Source of the DNA: Helicobacter pylori | GTDB taxonomy: Bacteria > Campylobacterota > Campylobacteria > Campylobacterales > Helicobacteraceae | Assembly (NCBI RefSeq): GCF_001653475.1 | Contig: NZ_CP011487.1 | Location: 124,001-188,000 of the forward strand | Direction of reading: 5' to 3' | Length of the DNA stretch: 64,000 nt | In this document: one piece after another, positions 20,087 to 29,977 of the stretch | Numbering within the stretch: the first letter of the stretch is position 1 | Layout: the number at the start of each line of letters is the position of its first letter | Made by a program: the position numbers and the translations under genes | Notes under the pieces: generated by a model | Told to the model about the DNA's origin: nothing | Databases searched by the model: none | Seen by the model: only the letters and a program-made list of their open reading frames with translations

Positions 20087-20230
20087 TCAAGATGGAATCA
20101 CATTTATTGCTAAATACACTCCTATGAAGAATGATATAACATAGACCCAAGGACAACAAATTGCTATAGCGATCATAATACCTATTATCTTTATTATTAT
20201 TCCTTTTTGTAACTTGGAATCTTCTAACAA
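20087..20230 (-). CDS. Small hydrophobic ORF, candidate membrane peptide
   Basis: An unlisted 47-codon minus-strand frame opens with TTG 20230, with an internal ATG at 20176. It encodes a basic N-terminus (LLEDSKLQKG) followed by a single hydrophobic stretch with CCPW (MIAIAICCPWVYVISFF...AINVIPS). It lies in the 416-base gap before the parvulin gene. The ribosome binding site is weak and T-rich sequence can mimic membrane segments, so existence is uncertain. It could equally be a remnant. Confidence 0.3.
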   Translation of the reverse strand: MLEDSKLQKGIIIKIIGIMIAIAICCPWVYVISFFIGVYLAINVIPS

Positions 20231-20332
20231 ACATTTTTACCCACTTTTAATGGAATGAATAACTTTAAGCATTTCTTACCCCTTAATGTGAGTTTTCTGT
20301 AATCATGATAGCTGATTTTGCTTTAAATTTGC

Positions 20333-20338
20333 TATAAT
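20333..20338 (+). promoter_or_regulatory. TATAAT -10 box for the parvulin gene
   Basis: TTTGCTATAAT ends 44 bases before the ATG at 20382. AAGGTGGAG at 20365-20373 is the ribosome binding site. The leader would be about 37 bases. Confidence 0.65.
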
Positions 20339-20381
20339 GTAAATTTAATGATGAAAATTAGTTTAAGGTGGAGAACATACA

Positions 20382-21281
20382 ATGAAAAAAAATATCTTGA
20401 ATTTAGCGTTAGTGGGTGCGTTGAGCGCGTCGTTTTTGATGGCCAAGCCGGCTCATAACGCAAATAACGCTACGCATAACACGAAAAAAACGACTGATTC
20501 TTCAGCAGGCGTGTTAGCTACAGTGGATGGCAGGCCTATCACTAAAAGCGATTTTGATATGATTAAGCAACGAAATCCTAATTTTGATTTTGACAAGCTT
20601 AAAGAGAAAGAAAAAGAAGCCTTGATTGATCAAGCCATTCGCACCGCACTTGTAGAAAATGAAGCTAAAACCGAGAAATTGGACAGCACTCCAGAATTTA
20701 AAGCGATGATGGAAGCGGTTAAAAAACAGGCTTTAGTGGAATTTTGGGCTAAAAAACAGGCTGAAGAAGTGAAAAAAATCCAAATCCCAGAAAAAGAAAT
20801 GCAAGATTTTTACAACGCTAATAAAGATCAGCTTTTTGTCAAGCAAGAAGCCCATGCTAGGCATATTTTAGTGAAAACCGAAGATGAGGCTAAACGGATT
20901 ATTTCTGAGATTGACAAACAGCCAAAGACTAAAAAAGAAGCCAAATTCATTGAGTTAGCCAATCGCGATACGATTGATCCTAACAGCAAGAATGCGCAAA
21001 ATGGCGGTGATTTAGGGAAATTCCAAAAAAACCAAATGGCTCCGGATTTTTCTAAAGCCGCTTTCGCTTTAACTCCTGGGAATTACACTAAAACCCCTGT
21101 TAAAACAGAGTTTGGTTATCATATTATCTATTTGATTTCTAAAGATAGCCCTGTAACTTATACTTATGAGCAGGCTAAACCCACCATTAAGGGGATGTTA
21201 CAAGAAAAGCTTTTCCAAGAACGCATGAATCAACGGATTGAGGAATTAAGAAAGCACGCTAAAATTGTTATCAACAAGTGA
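20382..21281 (+). CDS. Secreted parvulin-type peptidyl-prolyl isomerase (HP0175/CBF2 type)
   Basis: A 299-residue exported foldase. The signal peptide (MKKNILNLALVGALSASFLMA) is followed by a Thr/Asn/His-rich linker and a SurA-N-like helical region (GRPITKSDFDMIKQRNPNF). A parvulin domain (about 158-255) has ARHILVKTEDEAK, NGGDLGKF and EFGYHIIYL. Such proteins help outer membrane protein folding in the periplasm, and this H. pylori member is also known as a secreted, host-reactive antigen. A TATAAT box and strong ribosome binding site precede it, and fba starts 16 bases downstream. Confidence 0.94.
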   Translation: MKKNILNLALVGALSASFLMAKPAHNANNATHNTKKTTDSSAGVLATVDGRPITKSDFDMIKQRNPNFDFDKLKEKEKEALIDQAIRTALVENEAKTEKLDSTPEFKAMMEAVKKQALVEFWAKKQAEEVKKIQIPEKEMQDFYNANKDQLFVKQEAHARHILVKTEDEAKRIISEIDKQPKTKKEAKFIELANRDTIDPNSKNAQNGGDLGKFQKNQMAPDFSKAAFALTPGNYTKTPVKTEFGYHIIYLISKDSPVTYTYEQAKPTIKGMLQEKLFQERMNQRIEELRKHAKIVINK

Positions 21282-21297
21282 TTGATGAGGTGTTATT

Positions 21298-22221
21298 ATG
21301 TTAGTTAAAGGCAATGAAATCTTGTTGAAAGCCCATAAAGAAGGTTATGGGGTAGGGGCGTTTAATTTCGTGAATTTTGAAATGCTAAACGCTATTTTTG
21401 AAGCAGGAAATGAGGAAAATTCCCCGCTTTTCATTCAAGCGAGTGAGGGAGCGATCAAATACATGGGGATTGATATGGCGGTGGGCATGGTGAAAATCAT
21501 GTGCGAACGCTACCCGCACATTCCTGTAGCCTTACACCTAGATCACGGCACGACTTTTGAAAGCTGCGAAAAAGCCGTGAAAGCGGGTTTCACTTCTGTG
21601 ATGATTGATGCGTCTCATCATGCTTTTGAAGAAAATTTGGAATTGACTTCCAAAGTGGTCAAAATGGCGCATAACGCTGGAGTGAGTGTGGAAGCGGAGT
21701 TGGGGCGTTTAATGGGGATTGAAGACAATATTTCGGTAGATGAAAAAGACGCAGTGTTAGTGAATCCTAAAGAAGCGGAGCAGTTTGTTAAAGAATCTCA
21801 AGTGGATTACTTAGCCCCAGCCATTGGGACAAGCCATGGAGCGTTTAAGTTTAAAGGCGAGCCAAAATTGGATTTTGAACGCTTGCAAGAAGTTAAAAGG
21901 CTCACTAATATCCCTTTAGTTTTGCATGGAGCGAGCGCGATACCAGATAGTGTGAGGAAATCTTATTTGGACGCTGGAGGCGATTTGAAAGGCTCTAAGG
22001 GCGTGCCTTTTGAATTTTTACAAGAATCCGTGAAAGGGGGGATCAATAAGGTCAATACCGACACGGATTTAAGGATCGCTTTCATTGCAGAAGTGCGCAA
22101 GGTGGCCAATGAAGATAAGAGCCAATTTGATTTGAGGAAGTTTTTTTCTCCGGCCCAATTAGCGCTTAAAAATGTGGTCAAAGATCGCATGAAACTTTTG
22201 GGCAGTGCTAATAGAATTTAA
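21298..22221 (+). CDS. fba: Class II fructose-bisphosphate aldolase
   Basis: A zinc-dependent aldolase interconverting fructose-1,6-bisphosphate with glyceraldehyde-3-phosphate and dihydroxyacetone phosphate, important here for gluconeogenesis with tpiA and eno. In 307 residues the zinc-binding LHLDHGTTFE, the VMIDASHH stretch, VEAELG, GTSHGAFK and the HGASAIP histidine site are all present. The gene is 16 bases after the parvulin gene and 21 before efp, so a three-gene transcript is likely. Confidence 0.97.
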   Translation: MLVKGNEILLKAHKEGYGVGAFNFVNFEMLNAIFEAGNEENSPLFIQASEGAIKYMGIDMAVGMVKIMCERYPHIPVALHLDHGTTFESCEKAVKAGFTSVMIDASHHAFEENLELTSKVVKMAHNAGVSVEAELGRLMGIEDNISVDEKDAVLVNPKEAEQFVKESQVDYLAPAIGTSHGAFKFKGEPKLDFERLQEVKRLTNIPLVLHGASAIPDSVRKSYLDAGGDLKGSKGVPFEFLQESVKGGINKVNTDTDLRIAFIAEVRKVANEDKSQFDLRKFFSPAQLALKNVVKDRMKLLGSANRI

Positions 22222-22242
22222 TCAACAAGGAAAGAATGTAAC

Positions 22243-22806
22243 ATGGCGATTGGGATGAGTGAGCTCAAAAAGGGCTTAAAAATTGAATTGGGTGGTGTGC
22301 CTTATAGGATCGTAGAATACCAGCATGTCAAGCCTGGCAAGGGTGCGGCTTTTGTGCGCGCGAAAATCAAGTCGTTTTTAGATGGTAAGGTGATTGAGAA
22401 GACTTTCCATGCGGGGGATAAGTGCGAAGAGCCTAATCTGGTTGAAAAAACGATGCAATACCTTTATCATGATGGCGATACATACCAATTCATGGACATA
22501 GAGAGCTATGAGCAAATCGCTTTGAACGACTCTCAAGTGGGCGAGGCTTCTAAATGGATGCTAGACGGCATGCAAGTGCAGGTTTTATTGCATAATGACA
22601 AGGCGATTTCAGTGGATGTGCCGCAAGTTGTGGCTCTAAAGATTGTAGAAACAGCCCCTAATTTTAAGGGCGATACTTCAAGTGCGAGCAAAAAACCAGC
22701 GACTTTAGAAACCGGTGCGGTCGTGCAAGTGCCTTTCCATGTTTTAGAGGGTGAGATAATTAAAGTCAATACGGAAACAGAAGAGTATCTTGAAAAGGTG
22801 AAGTGA
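22243..22806 (+). CDS. efp: Translation elongation factor P
   Basis: EF-P relieves ribosome stalling at consecutive prolines. The 187-residue protein has the three-domain length of the family. The tip residue that contacts the peptidyl centre is lysine 33 in [10 protein letters not shown]. No modification gene is visible in the window. It is the last gene of the parvulin-fba-efp set and is followed by a terminator hairpin at 22854-22876. Confidence 0.97.
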   Translation: MAIGMSELKKGLKIELGGVPYRIVEYQHVKPGKGAAFVRAKIKSFLDGKVIEKTFHAGDKCEEPNLVEKTMQYLYHDGDTYQFMDIESYEQIALNDSQVGEASKWMLDGMQVQVLLHNDKAISVDVPQVVALKIVETAPNFKGDTSSASKKPATLETGAVVQVPFHVLEGEIIKVNTETEEYLEKVK

Positions 22807-22853
22807 GATTATTTTTTTATTGAGTTAGTGCTTCAGACACAGCTTTTTTGTCA

Positions 22854-22880
22854 TAAGGGGTGTTACTAGCCCCTTATTTG
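22854..22880 (+). terminator. Hairpin terminator after efp
   Basis: TAAGGGG (22854-22860) pairs with CCCCTTA (22870-22876) around a nine-base loop, followed by TTTGGGTTTTG. It lies 48 bases after the efp stop. Confidence 0.7.
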
Positions 22881-23329
22881 GGTTTTGTTCAATGGGCTTT
22901 GTTTAAAATGCGTGTGGAATCTGTGATTAAAAATGATTTAAAATTTCTTTTCTCTGTTCTCGCTTGGAATTGATTATGAAATATAAAAAATGTTTTAGTA
23001 TTTTTTACAATCTAAGAAAGAGCTTGATTTAACCAAACGAATAATCTCTTAAAAAAGCTGTCTTTTTGGGGGTATTAAGCACAAAGTATTTCTTTATTCC
23101 CTTAAAAAATGGGTTTTACTATAAAGTTTAAAACGATAACGACAAGGTAATCCTATTTTTATTAAAAATTAAAGTTAATTGAAATTTAAATAAGGTTCTA
23201 GTTGCAATATGTGATGAGAACGATGCCCCTATCCCCTTAAGAGTTTAAAATAAGAGTTTAAAATAAAGAAAATGAGCCTAAAATCAAATCTAAAACCACA
23301 AAACAAAATTTAAAACCCCCATTTTTTAA
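22877..23329. other. Gene-free spacer between efp and pseI
   Basis: About 450 AT-rich bases with no convincing gene. Only tiny frames occur, for example a 21-codon frame from ATG 22908, without ribosome binding sites. A 13-base unit is repeated in tandem at 23239-23264. The pseI stop lies at the right edge. Confidence 0.5.
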
Positions 23330-24358
23330 TCAAACCTGCAATGGGCGTTCTATACCATCAGCGCTTAAAGGGGTGTTGGCTTTTAAGAATTTTGATGCTT
23401 TTTGGCCTAAAACTTCTTTATAAAATTTAGGGTGTAAGCCAAGGTTGGGGCGTAAGGCTTTGATATTATCGCTAGTCAATGCTTCGCCTTTTTGAATATC
23501 CTTAATGACAAATAAAGAGCGCATAAAGAATCTTCGCTCCTCTAAAGTCTTTGAATTGATTTTAGGCTCTTCTTCGCCCAAGGCTAAAACGCTTTGCTTG
23601 ATGGCTTCAACCATGCTTTTAAATTCGTTAAAATCCATGCTAAAAGCGCTGTCTGGGGTTTGTAAGGATTTGTTTAAAATGAAATGCTTTTCTATCATGC
23701 TCGCTCCTAAAGTGGTGGCTAGAATGGGGCAAAGAGAGCCAATCGTGTGATCGCTCAAGCCAAATTTAACGCCAAATGTTTCGCCTAATTTAACCATGCT
23801 CAATAAATTAGCGTCTTCTATTTTGCTAGGATAAGCGCTCACGCATTTTAAAAGGGTGATGTCAAAATTACCCACTCGTTTGCACAACGAGATAGCGTCT
23901 TGCAATTCAATGCTTGTAGCGATACCGCTAGAAAGGATAATGGGCTTTTTTGTGCGAGCGGCTTTTTCAATCAAGTCTAAATCAACGATTTCAAAACTAG
24001 CGATTTTATACATGGGGCAATTTAGGCTCTCTAAAAGTTCTAAAGCTTTTGAGCTAAAAGGCGAGCTAAAAATGCCTAAATCAAGCTTTTTAGCCAATTC
24101 AAACAATTCAGCATGCCATTCTAGGGGGGTGGAAGCCTTTTGATACAATTCATACAAATTTTCTTTATCCCATAAAGTGCCTTGAATGATGAAAGGATCT
24201 TCTTTAGAGTTTAAAGTCATGCAGCTTGGCGTGTAGGTTTGGAGCTTGACAAAATCTGCGCCGCTTTCCTTAATGGCATGAAGGCTTTCTTTGGCGAGAT
24301 TTAAATCCTGGTTGTGATTAGCGCTCAATTCGGCGACAATTTTAGGGCGTTGTAACAT
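23330..24358 (-). CDS. pseI: Pseudaminic acid synthase (NeuB family)
   Basis: PseI condenses phosphoenolpyruvate with a modified hexose to make pseudaminic acid, the sugar that glycosylates flagellins and is required for motility. The 342-residue protein has a NeuB TIM barrel (IVAELSANHNQDL at the start, FVKLQTYTP, MYKIASFEI, ILSSGIATSIEL, GLSDHTIGS, MIEKHF). A C-terminal SAF domain (about 285-342) carries AFSMDFNEF before it and RSLFVIKDIQKGEALT. It follows the ABC ATPase gene by 3 bases, so the lnt-ABC-pseI set is one transcript. Confidence 0.93.
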   Translation of the reverse strand: MLQRPKIVAELSANHNQDLNLAKESLHAIKESGADFVKLQTYTPSCMTLNSKEDPFIIQGTLWDKENLYELYQKASTPLEWHAELFELAKKLDLGIFSSPFSSKALELLESLNCPMYKIASFEIVDLDLIEKAARTKKPIILSSGIATSIELQDAISLCKRVGNFDITLLKCVSAYPSKIEDANLLSMVKLGETFGVKFGLSDHTIGSLCPILATTLGASMIEKHFILNKSLQTPDSAFSMDFNEFKSMVEAIKQSVLALGEEEPKINSKTLEERRFFMRSLFVIKDIQKGEALTSDNIKALRPNLGLHPKFYKEVLGQKASKFLKANTPLSADGIERPLQV

Positions 24359-24361
24359 TTC

Positions 24362-25003
24362 TTATTTCTCCTTAATCAAAACTTCTTTTTCTAAGCGATA
24401 GACTTGAGAGCAAGTGAAAGCCAAAGGCTCATCATGCGTGGCTAGAACTAACGCCCCTTCTTTTTCCGTAATGTAATTTTGCAGCATGCTGATGACTTGA
24501 TTAGCGCTAGTGGTGTCTAAATTCCCAGTGGGTTCATCAGCGATAATGATTTTAGGTTTTTTAGAAAGCACTCTAGCGATGCTTAAGCGTTGTTGCTGGC
24601 CGCCGCTCAATTCACCCACGCCTTGTTTTAGGGTGTGGGCTATACCTAATTTTTCTAAAAGGGAATGATCGATTTCTTGCTTGGCTAGGATTGAAGCGAC
24701 TTGCAAGTTTTCTAAAGCGCTAAAACCCTTAAAAAGGTAATGTGATTGAAAGACTATACCCACTTTTAAGCGCCGTAATTCCAAAAGCTTTTTGGAATTT
24801 AAGGCATAAACATCTTGGTGTTCTAACAAACTAACTATTCCGCTATCCGGTTTTAGCATGGTGGCTAAATGGCTTAAAAGCGTGCTTTTACCGCTCCCGC
24901 TCACGCCTAAAATCGCTAGGCTTTCTTTGGGTTTAATGCGCAAATTCACGCCATTATAAAGAGGTTTTTCAAAGGCATGAGAAATATTGGTCGCTTTAAT
25001 CAT
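24362..25003 (-). CDS. LolD-like ABC transporter ATP-binding protein
   Basis: A 213-residue ABC ATPase with all motifs: Walker A GVSGSGKST, signature LSGGQQQRLSIAR, Walker B IIIADEPTGNLD and the switch histidine in ATHDEP. The size and the KLLELRRLKVGIVFQ stretch fit the LolD/MacB/FtsE subgroup. Its ATG overlaps the lnt stop (TAATG), and Lnt and LolD act in consecutive steps of lipoprotein maturation and export. A role with a LolC/E-type permease is therefore plausible, although no permease is encoded nearby. Confidence 0.85.
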   Translation of the reverse strand: MIKATNISHAFEKPLYNGVNLRIKPKESLAILGVSGSGKSTLLSHLATMLKPDSGIVSLLEHQDVYALNSKKLLELRRLKVGIVFQSHYLFKGFSALENLQVASILAKQEIDHSLLEKLGIAHTLKQGVGELSGGQQQRLSIARVLSKKPKIIIADEPTGNLDTTSANQVISMLQNYITEKEGALVLATHDEPLAFTCSQVYRLEKEVLIKEK

Positions 25004-26277
25004 TATCGTTTCCTAAAAAGAATATCGCCTAATAAACTAGGGTTTAGAATGTAAGAAGTTGAAAAGTTCGCGCTGTGCAAGATGATTTTATCATAACGCC
25101 TTGCATAGTATTTTAAAAGCGTTTTTTGTAAGGTGGGTTCAATGCTTGGGCTAAACCATGCGTTATTGCTCATCACGATAAAAATTTTTGAAGAGCTGTT
25201 TGAATAAGCGGGTTTGGAAGTGCCTTCATAGCAAATCAGGGGGCGAAAAGTAAAATCGTCTAATGTAAAATCGCTGAAACTAGAAGCGTTGCGGTATAAA
25301 TAAGCGCTCTCGCCAAAAAAGAGTTTTTCAAGGGGTTTTTGAAGAAACTCCGGTAAAGGCATTGTCTCACCAAAGGGGGCTAAAACCACTTTATCAGCGA
25401 TCTGAACGCTTTCTTTAGAAAATAAAAACGAGCTGTTATAAAGGCTATAGCCTTGAGTCCGTAATGTCCCTATTAAAATAGCAATATTACCGCTTAAATC
25501 TTCTAGCTTGGCTTTAAAGGGGGAGTTTTCCAAAGCTATAGGGTATGCAGTCTCTGGAAAAACAATCAAGGTTTTTTGTTTGCTTTGAGCGAGCTTGATT
25601 TCTTTAAGAATGTTGTTTTCAATATCGTTAAGGTAATTTGAGTCAAATTTCAAATCTTGGGGCGTTTTCGTAGAGACTAATTCAATATTTTCAACCTTTT
25701 TCAAACCGCTTGTTTTAAAACCATTAAAATCCAACGCGCCAAGTAACAATAAAACCGCTATGATCCTGTATTTTTTAAATGGTTTAGCGCTCAAAAAAAT
25801 GCAAGCCAAAAAAACAAGCCCTAGCGATAATTTATCCACCCTAAACACGCTATAAGAAAAAAAGCTATCCGGGACTAACCAATCAAATCCAAAGGGGTGG
25901 ATAAAACTAGAGCCTAAAAAACTCAAAAGCCTGAAATAGGGGTTTTCAAAATAGAGCAACAAATAAAATAAAACCCCATAAACTAACGCTATTAAAAGAA
26001 TGATTAAGGGTAATAAATAAGTGAAATCCGAGTAACGAAAGCTTAAAGCGCACCAATAAAACAATAACACCCCCACAAAAAACCCCAAAGCAAAAGCGCT
26101 ATTTCTGGGGGTTTTTAAAAACGCTAGCATGCTTAAAGGGGCTAACAGGCTTGTGAGTATGATAGGAATATAGGGGTTTTCAATCGCATAAGCGTCTAAA
26201 ACAGCATTCACATACACGCTTGAAACAAACGTGCACGCTAATAAAAAGGCGTTTTGATTGAATGGAATAAGACGCAT
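25003..26277 (-). CDS. lnt: Apolipoprotein N-acyltransferase
   Basis: Lnt adds the third acyl chain to the N-terminal cysteine of lipoproteins at the periplasmic face of the inner membrane. The 424-residue protein has about six N-terminal membrane helices and then a nitrilase-like domain. The catalytic residues are seen as E242 (VFPETAYP), K296 ([12 protein letters not shown]) and C349 (RPLICYEG). It is shorter than the E. coli enzyme but complete. An extended -10 box lies at 26318-26313, and the stop overlaps the LolD-like gene. Confidence 0.93.
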   Translation of the reverse strand: MRLIPFNQNAFLLACTFVSSVYVNAVLDAYAIENPYIPIILTSLLAPLSMLAFLKTPRNSAFALGFFVGVLLFYWCALSFRYSDFTYLLPLIILLIALVYGVLFYLLLYFENPYFRLLSFLGSSFIHPFGFDWLVPDSFFSYSVFRVDKLSLGLVFLACIFLSAKPFKKYRIIAVLLLLGALDFNGFKTSGLKKVENIELVSTKTPQDLKFDSNYLNDIENNILKEIKLAQSKQKTLIVFPETAYPIALENSPFKAKLEDLSGNIAILIGTLRTQGYSLYNSSFLFSKESVQIADKVVLAPFGETMPLPEFLQKPLEKLFFGESAYLYRNASSFSDFTLDDFTFRPLICYEGTSKPAYSNSSSKIFIVMSNNAWFSPSIEPTLQKTLLKYYARRYDKIILHSANFSTSYILNPSLLGDILFRKR

Positions 26278-26312
26278 GGCTAAATTGTGAAACCTTGAGA
26301 TTGTTTTAGTGT

Positions 26313-26318
26313 ATTATA
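26313..26318 (-). promoter_or_regulatory. -10 box for the lnt-ABC-pseI transcript
   Basis: The minus strand reads TAGCTATAAT about 36 bases before the lnt ATG. This gives a leader of about 29 bases. Confidence 0.6.
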
Positions 26319-26500
26319 GCTATATTTTAATTTAAGAATTTCAGATTGATTTTTTTAAGGGTAGTTTTTTTTAAGTTGTGTTATTATTTTCAAATTTCAA
26401 GTCTAAAGAGTGCGGGTTGATAGCGTTAAAAGTCATGGGCGTTTTTGAACGCTCACTATCTTTATGCGAGATATATGAGAGAAAGGTTTGGGTTTAGGGT

Positions 26501-27202
26501 TTGAATTATATTGATTTGGCGTTACTTGTGGTGGTGGTAGCCTTTGGGATTAGGGGATTTTATCATGGCTTCGTGAGTGAAGTGGCGGGGATTTTAGGGA
26601 TTGTGCTTGGCGTGTATTTAGCGTCTCGCTATTCTGTGGCTGTTGGAAATTTATTTTCACAGCATTTGTATGATTTAAGAAATGAAACCATGACGAATTT
26701 CATCGGTTTTTTATTGGTGTTAGCGTCTATTTGGGTGTTTTTTTTAGCTTTTGGAGTGTTGCTGGGCAAGGTGTTAGTCTTTAGTGGATTAGGCATTATA
26801 GACAAAGCGTTAGGGTTTATTTTTTCATGCTTGAAGACTTTTTTAGTGCTTTCTTTCATCCTTTATGTGCTCTCTAAAATGGAAGTAATGAAAGACGCTA
26901 ACGCCTACTTGCAAGAAAAAAGCGCTTTTTTTTCTACCATGAAAAGCATTGCCAGTAAGATCATGCGCCTTGATGGCGTCAAACATGTGGAGCAAAACCT
27001 TAAAGACAACCTTGAAGAAATGAGCGATGGAGTCAAAAATAAAGAATCTTTCAATAAAGCTAAAGAGTCTTTTGATAAAGCGATGGATAAGGGCGTGGAG
27101 ACTTTAAAAGAAAAGGCTAAAGAATTGCCTAAAAACATGCTGGATCCAAAAGCTAACCAAACCCCACCAAACCCCACCCCACCTAATAAAGAACCCCTAT
27201 AA
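26501..27202 (+). CDS. CvpA-family membrane protein
   Basis: A 233-residue protein with four predicted membrane helices in the first 130 residues and a long, charged, lysine-rich C-terminal tail ending in a proline-rich stretch (NPTPPNKEPL). The N-terminus NYIDLALLVVVVAFGIRGFY followed by GFVSEVAGILGIVLG is typical of CvpA/colicin V production proteins, a family of uncertain function in the inner membrane. The start is TTG 26501, chosen because the family N-terminus begins there. The ribosome binding site is weak (TAGGG only one base upstream). lysS starts 10 bases after the stop. Confidence 0.85.
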   Translation: MNYIDLALLVVVVAFGIRGFYHGFVSEVAGILGIVLGVYLASRYSVAVGNLFSQHLYDLRNETMTNFIGFLLVLASIWVFFLAFGVLLGKVLVFSGLGIIDKALGFIFSCLKTFLVLSFILYVLSKMEVMKDANAYLQEKSAFFSTMKSIASKIMRLDGVKHVEQNLKDNLEEMSDGVKNKESFNKAKESFDKAMDKGVETLKEKAKELPKNMLDPKANQTPPNPTPPNKEPL

Positions 27203-27211
27203 AGGCATGAC

Positions 27212-28717
27212 ATGTTTTCTAACCAATACATCCAACAACGTATCCATAAAGCCAATAGCTTGAGAAAAGAAGGGAAAAACCCTTATAAAAATGGCTTGAA
27301 ACGAAGCCTTACAAACGCCGCTTTTTTAGAAAAATACGCTTATGTTAAGGACTTAGAAGAGCCTAAAGACAAAGAAAAATGCGAGAGTATTGTAGGAAGA
27401 GTTAAGCTTTTGCGTTTAATGGGTAAGGCATGCTTTATTAAAATTGAAGATGAAAGTGCGATTTTACAAGCTTATGTTTCGCAAAATGAATTGAATGATG
27501 AGTTTAAAAGCCTGAAAAAGCATTTAGAAGTGGGCGATATTGTGTGGGTGAAAGGTTTCCCTTTTGCTACCAAAACCGGTGAATTAAGCGTTCATGCCCT
27601 AGAATTTCATATTTTAAGCAAAACCATTGTGCCTTTACCTGAAAAATTCCATGGACTGAGCGATATAGAATTGCGTTACCGCCAGCGCTACTTGGATTTG
27701 ATAGTCAATCCTGGCGTTAAAGATGTGTTTAAAAAACGCAGTTTGATTGTCTCTAGCGTGCGGAAATTCTTTGAAATGGAAGGGTTTTTAGAAGTGGAAA
27801 CCCCCATGATGCACCCCATTCCTGGCGGGGCGAACGCAAGGCCTTTTATCACTTATCATAACGCTTTAGAAATTGAAAGGTATTTAAGAATCGCTCCAGA
27901 ATTATACCTCAAACGCTTGATTGTGGGGGGGTTTGAAGCGGTGTTTGAAATCAATCGTAATTTCAGGAATGAGGGCATGGATCACAGCCATAACCCCGAA
28001 TTTACGATGATTGAGTTTTATTGGGCGTATCACACTTATGAAGATTTGATTGAACTCAGCAAGAGGCTATTTGACTACTTGCTAAAGACTTTAAATTTAG
28101 ATTCAAAAATCATTTATAACGATATGGAAGTGGATTTCAACCAAACGAGCGTGATTTCCTATTTGGACGCTTTGGAAACAATAGGGGGCATTAGTAGGGA
28201 TATTTTAGAAAAAGAAGATAGGCTTTTGGCTTATTTGTTAGAGCAAGGCATCAAAGTAGAGCCCAATCTCACTTATGGTAAATTGCTCGCTGAAGCGTTT
28301 GATCATTTTGTAGAGCACCAACTCATTAACCCCACTTTTGTAACCCAATACCCCATTGAGATTAGCCCCTTAGCCAGACGCAACGATAATAACCCTAATG
28401 TTGCTGACAGGTTTGAATTGTTTATTGCAGGAAAAGAAATCGCTAACGGCTTTAGCGAGTTGAACGATCCTTTAGATCAATTAGAACGCTTTAAAAATCA
28501 AGTGGCTGAAAAAGAAAAAGGCGATGAAGAAGCCCAATACATGGATGAAGATTATGTGTGGGCGTTAGCCCATGGAATGCCCCCCACTGCAGGGCAAGGC
28601 ATAGGCATTGACAGATTAGTGATGCTACTCACTGGAGCTAAAAGCATTAAAGATGTGATTTTATTCCCAGCGATGCGTCCTGTTAAAAACGATTTTAATG
28701 TTGAGGGTGAAGAATAA
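27212..28717 (+). CDS. lysS: Lysyl-tRNA synthetase, class II
   Basis: LysS charges tRNA-Lys. The 501-residue protein has an N-terminal OB fold (about 60-150). A class II catalytic domain follows, with motif 1 ([13 protein letters not shown]), motif 2 ([21 protein letters not shown]) and motif 3 ([13 protein letters not shown]). AAAGG lies just upstream of ATG 27212. The stop overlaps the glyA start by one base (TAATG), coupling the two. Confidence 0.97.
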   Translation: MFSNQYIQQRIHKANSLRKEGKNPYKNGLKRSLTNAAFLEKYAYVKDLEEPKDKEKCESIVGRVKLLRLMGKACFIKIEDESAILQAYVSQNELNDEFKSLKKHLEVGDIVWVKGFPFATKTGELSVHALEFHILSKTIVPLPEKFHGLSDIELRYRQRYLDLIVNPGVKDVFKKRSLIVSSVRKFFEMEGFLEVETPMMHPIPGGANARPFITYHNALEIERYLRIAPELYLKRLIVGGFEAVFEINRNFRNEGMDHSHNPEFTMIEFYWAYHTYEDLIELSKRLFDYLLKTLNLDSKIIYNDMEVDFNQTSVISYLDALETIGGISRDILEKEDRLLAYLLEQGIKVEPNLTYGKLLAEAFDHFVEHQLINPTFVTQYPIEISPLARRNDNNPNVADRFELFIAGKEIANGFSELNDPLDQLERFKNQVAEKEKGDEEAQYMDEDYVWALAHGMPPTAGQGIGIDRLVMLLTGAKSIKDVILFPAMRPVKNDFNVEGEE

Positions 28718-29967
28718 TGGCGTATTTTTTAGAACAAACTGATAGTGAAATTTTTGAGCTCATCTTTGAAGAATATAAGCGGCAAAATGAGCATTTAGAA
28801 ATGATAGCGAGCGAGAATTACACTTTTGCAAGCGTTATGGAGGCTATGGGGAGTGTTTTAACGAATAAATACGCTGAAGGCTATCCTAACAAGCGCTACT
28901 ATGGAGGCTGTGAAGTGGTGGATAAAATAGAAAGCTTGGCTATAGAAAGGGCTAAAAAGCTTTTTAATTGCCAGTTCGCTAATGTGCAAGCGCATTCAGG
29001 CTCACAAGCCAATAACGCTGTCTATCACGCTCTTTTAAAGCCTTATGACAAGATTTTAGGCATGGATTTAAGCTGTGGAGGGCATTTAACGCATGGCGCT
29101 AAAGTGAGCTTAACCGGCAAGCATTATCAGAGCTTTTCTTATGGCGTGAATTTGGATGGCTATATTGATTATGAAGAAGCGCTAAAAATCGCTCAAAGCG
29201 TTAAGCCAGAAATCATTGTGTGTGGGTTCTCAGCCTATCCAAGGGAGATTGATTTTAAGAAATTTAGAGAAATCGCTGATGAAGTGGGGGCGTTACTATT
29301 AGGCGATATAGCCCATGTGGCAGGGCTTGTGGTAACCGGTGAGCATGCCCATCCTTTCCCGCATTGCCATGTGGTTTCAAGCACCACTCATAAGACCTTA
29401 AGAGGGCCTAGAGGGGGGCTTATTTTAACCAATGATGAAGAGATAGCGGCTAAGATTGATAAAGCGATTTTTCCAGGAACTCAAGGCGGGCCTTTGATGC
29501 ATGTCATTGCTGCTAAAGCGGTGGGGTTTAAAGAGAATCTAAAACCAGAATTTAAAGCTTATGCAAAATTAGTGAAATCTAACATGCAAGTTCTCGCTAA
29601 AGCGTTAAAAGAAAAAAACCATAAATTAGTGAGTGGTGGCACTTCTAACCATTTGCTTTTAATGGATTTCTTAGACAAGCCTTATAGCGGGAAAGACGCT
29701 GATATTGCATTAGGGAATGCCGGAATCACCGTGAATAAAAATACCATTCCTGGCGAAACGCGCAGCCCTTTTGTAACGAGCGGGATAAGGATTGGATCAG
29801 CGGCATTGAGTGCAAGGGGCATGGGAGCTAAAGAATTTGAAATCATAGGGAATAAAATATCAGATATTTTGAATGATATTAATAATGTTAGTTTGCAATT
29901 GCATGTGAAAGAAGAATTGAAAGCAATGATTAATCAATTTCCTGTGTACCACCAACCTATTTTTTAA
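28717..29967 (+). CDS. glyA: Serine hydroxymethyltransferase
   Basis: GlyA converts serine and tetrahydrofolate to glycine and 5,10-methylene-tetrahydrofolate, feeding one-carbon metabolism and therefore the metK product pathway. It has 416 residues. The PLP lysine is K226 in [22 protein letters not shown], the AHSGSQAN cofactor loop, and GDIAHVAGL are intact. It is translationally coupled to lysS by TAATG, with the DUF1882 gene 10 bases downstream. Confidence 0.97.
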   Translation: MAYFLEQTDSEIFELIFEEYKRQNEHLEMIASENYTFASVMEAMGSVLTNKYAEGYPNKRYYGGCEVVDKIESLAIERAKKLFNCQFANVQAHSGSQANNAVYHALLKPYDKILGMDLSCGGHLTHGAKVSLTGKHYQSFSYGVNLDGYIDYEEALKIAQSVKPEIIVCGFSAYPREIDFKKFREIADEVGALLLGDIAHVAGLVVTGEHAHPFPHCHVVSSTTHKTLRGPRGGLILTNDEEIAAKIDKAIFPGTQGGPLMHVIAAKAVGFKENLKPEFKAYAKLVKSNMQVLAKALKEKNHKLVSGGTSNHLLLMDFLDKPYSGKDADIALGNAGITVNKNTIPGETRSPFVTSGIRIGSAALSARGMGAKEFEIIGNKISDILNDINNVSLQLHVKEELKAMINQFPVYHQPIF

Positions 29968-29977
29968 GGAAGTCAAG

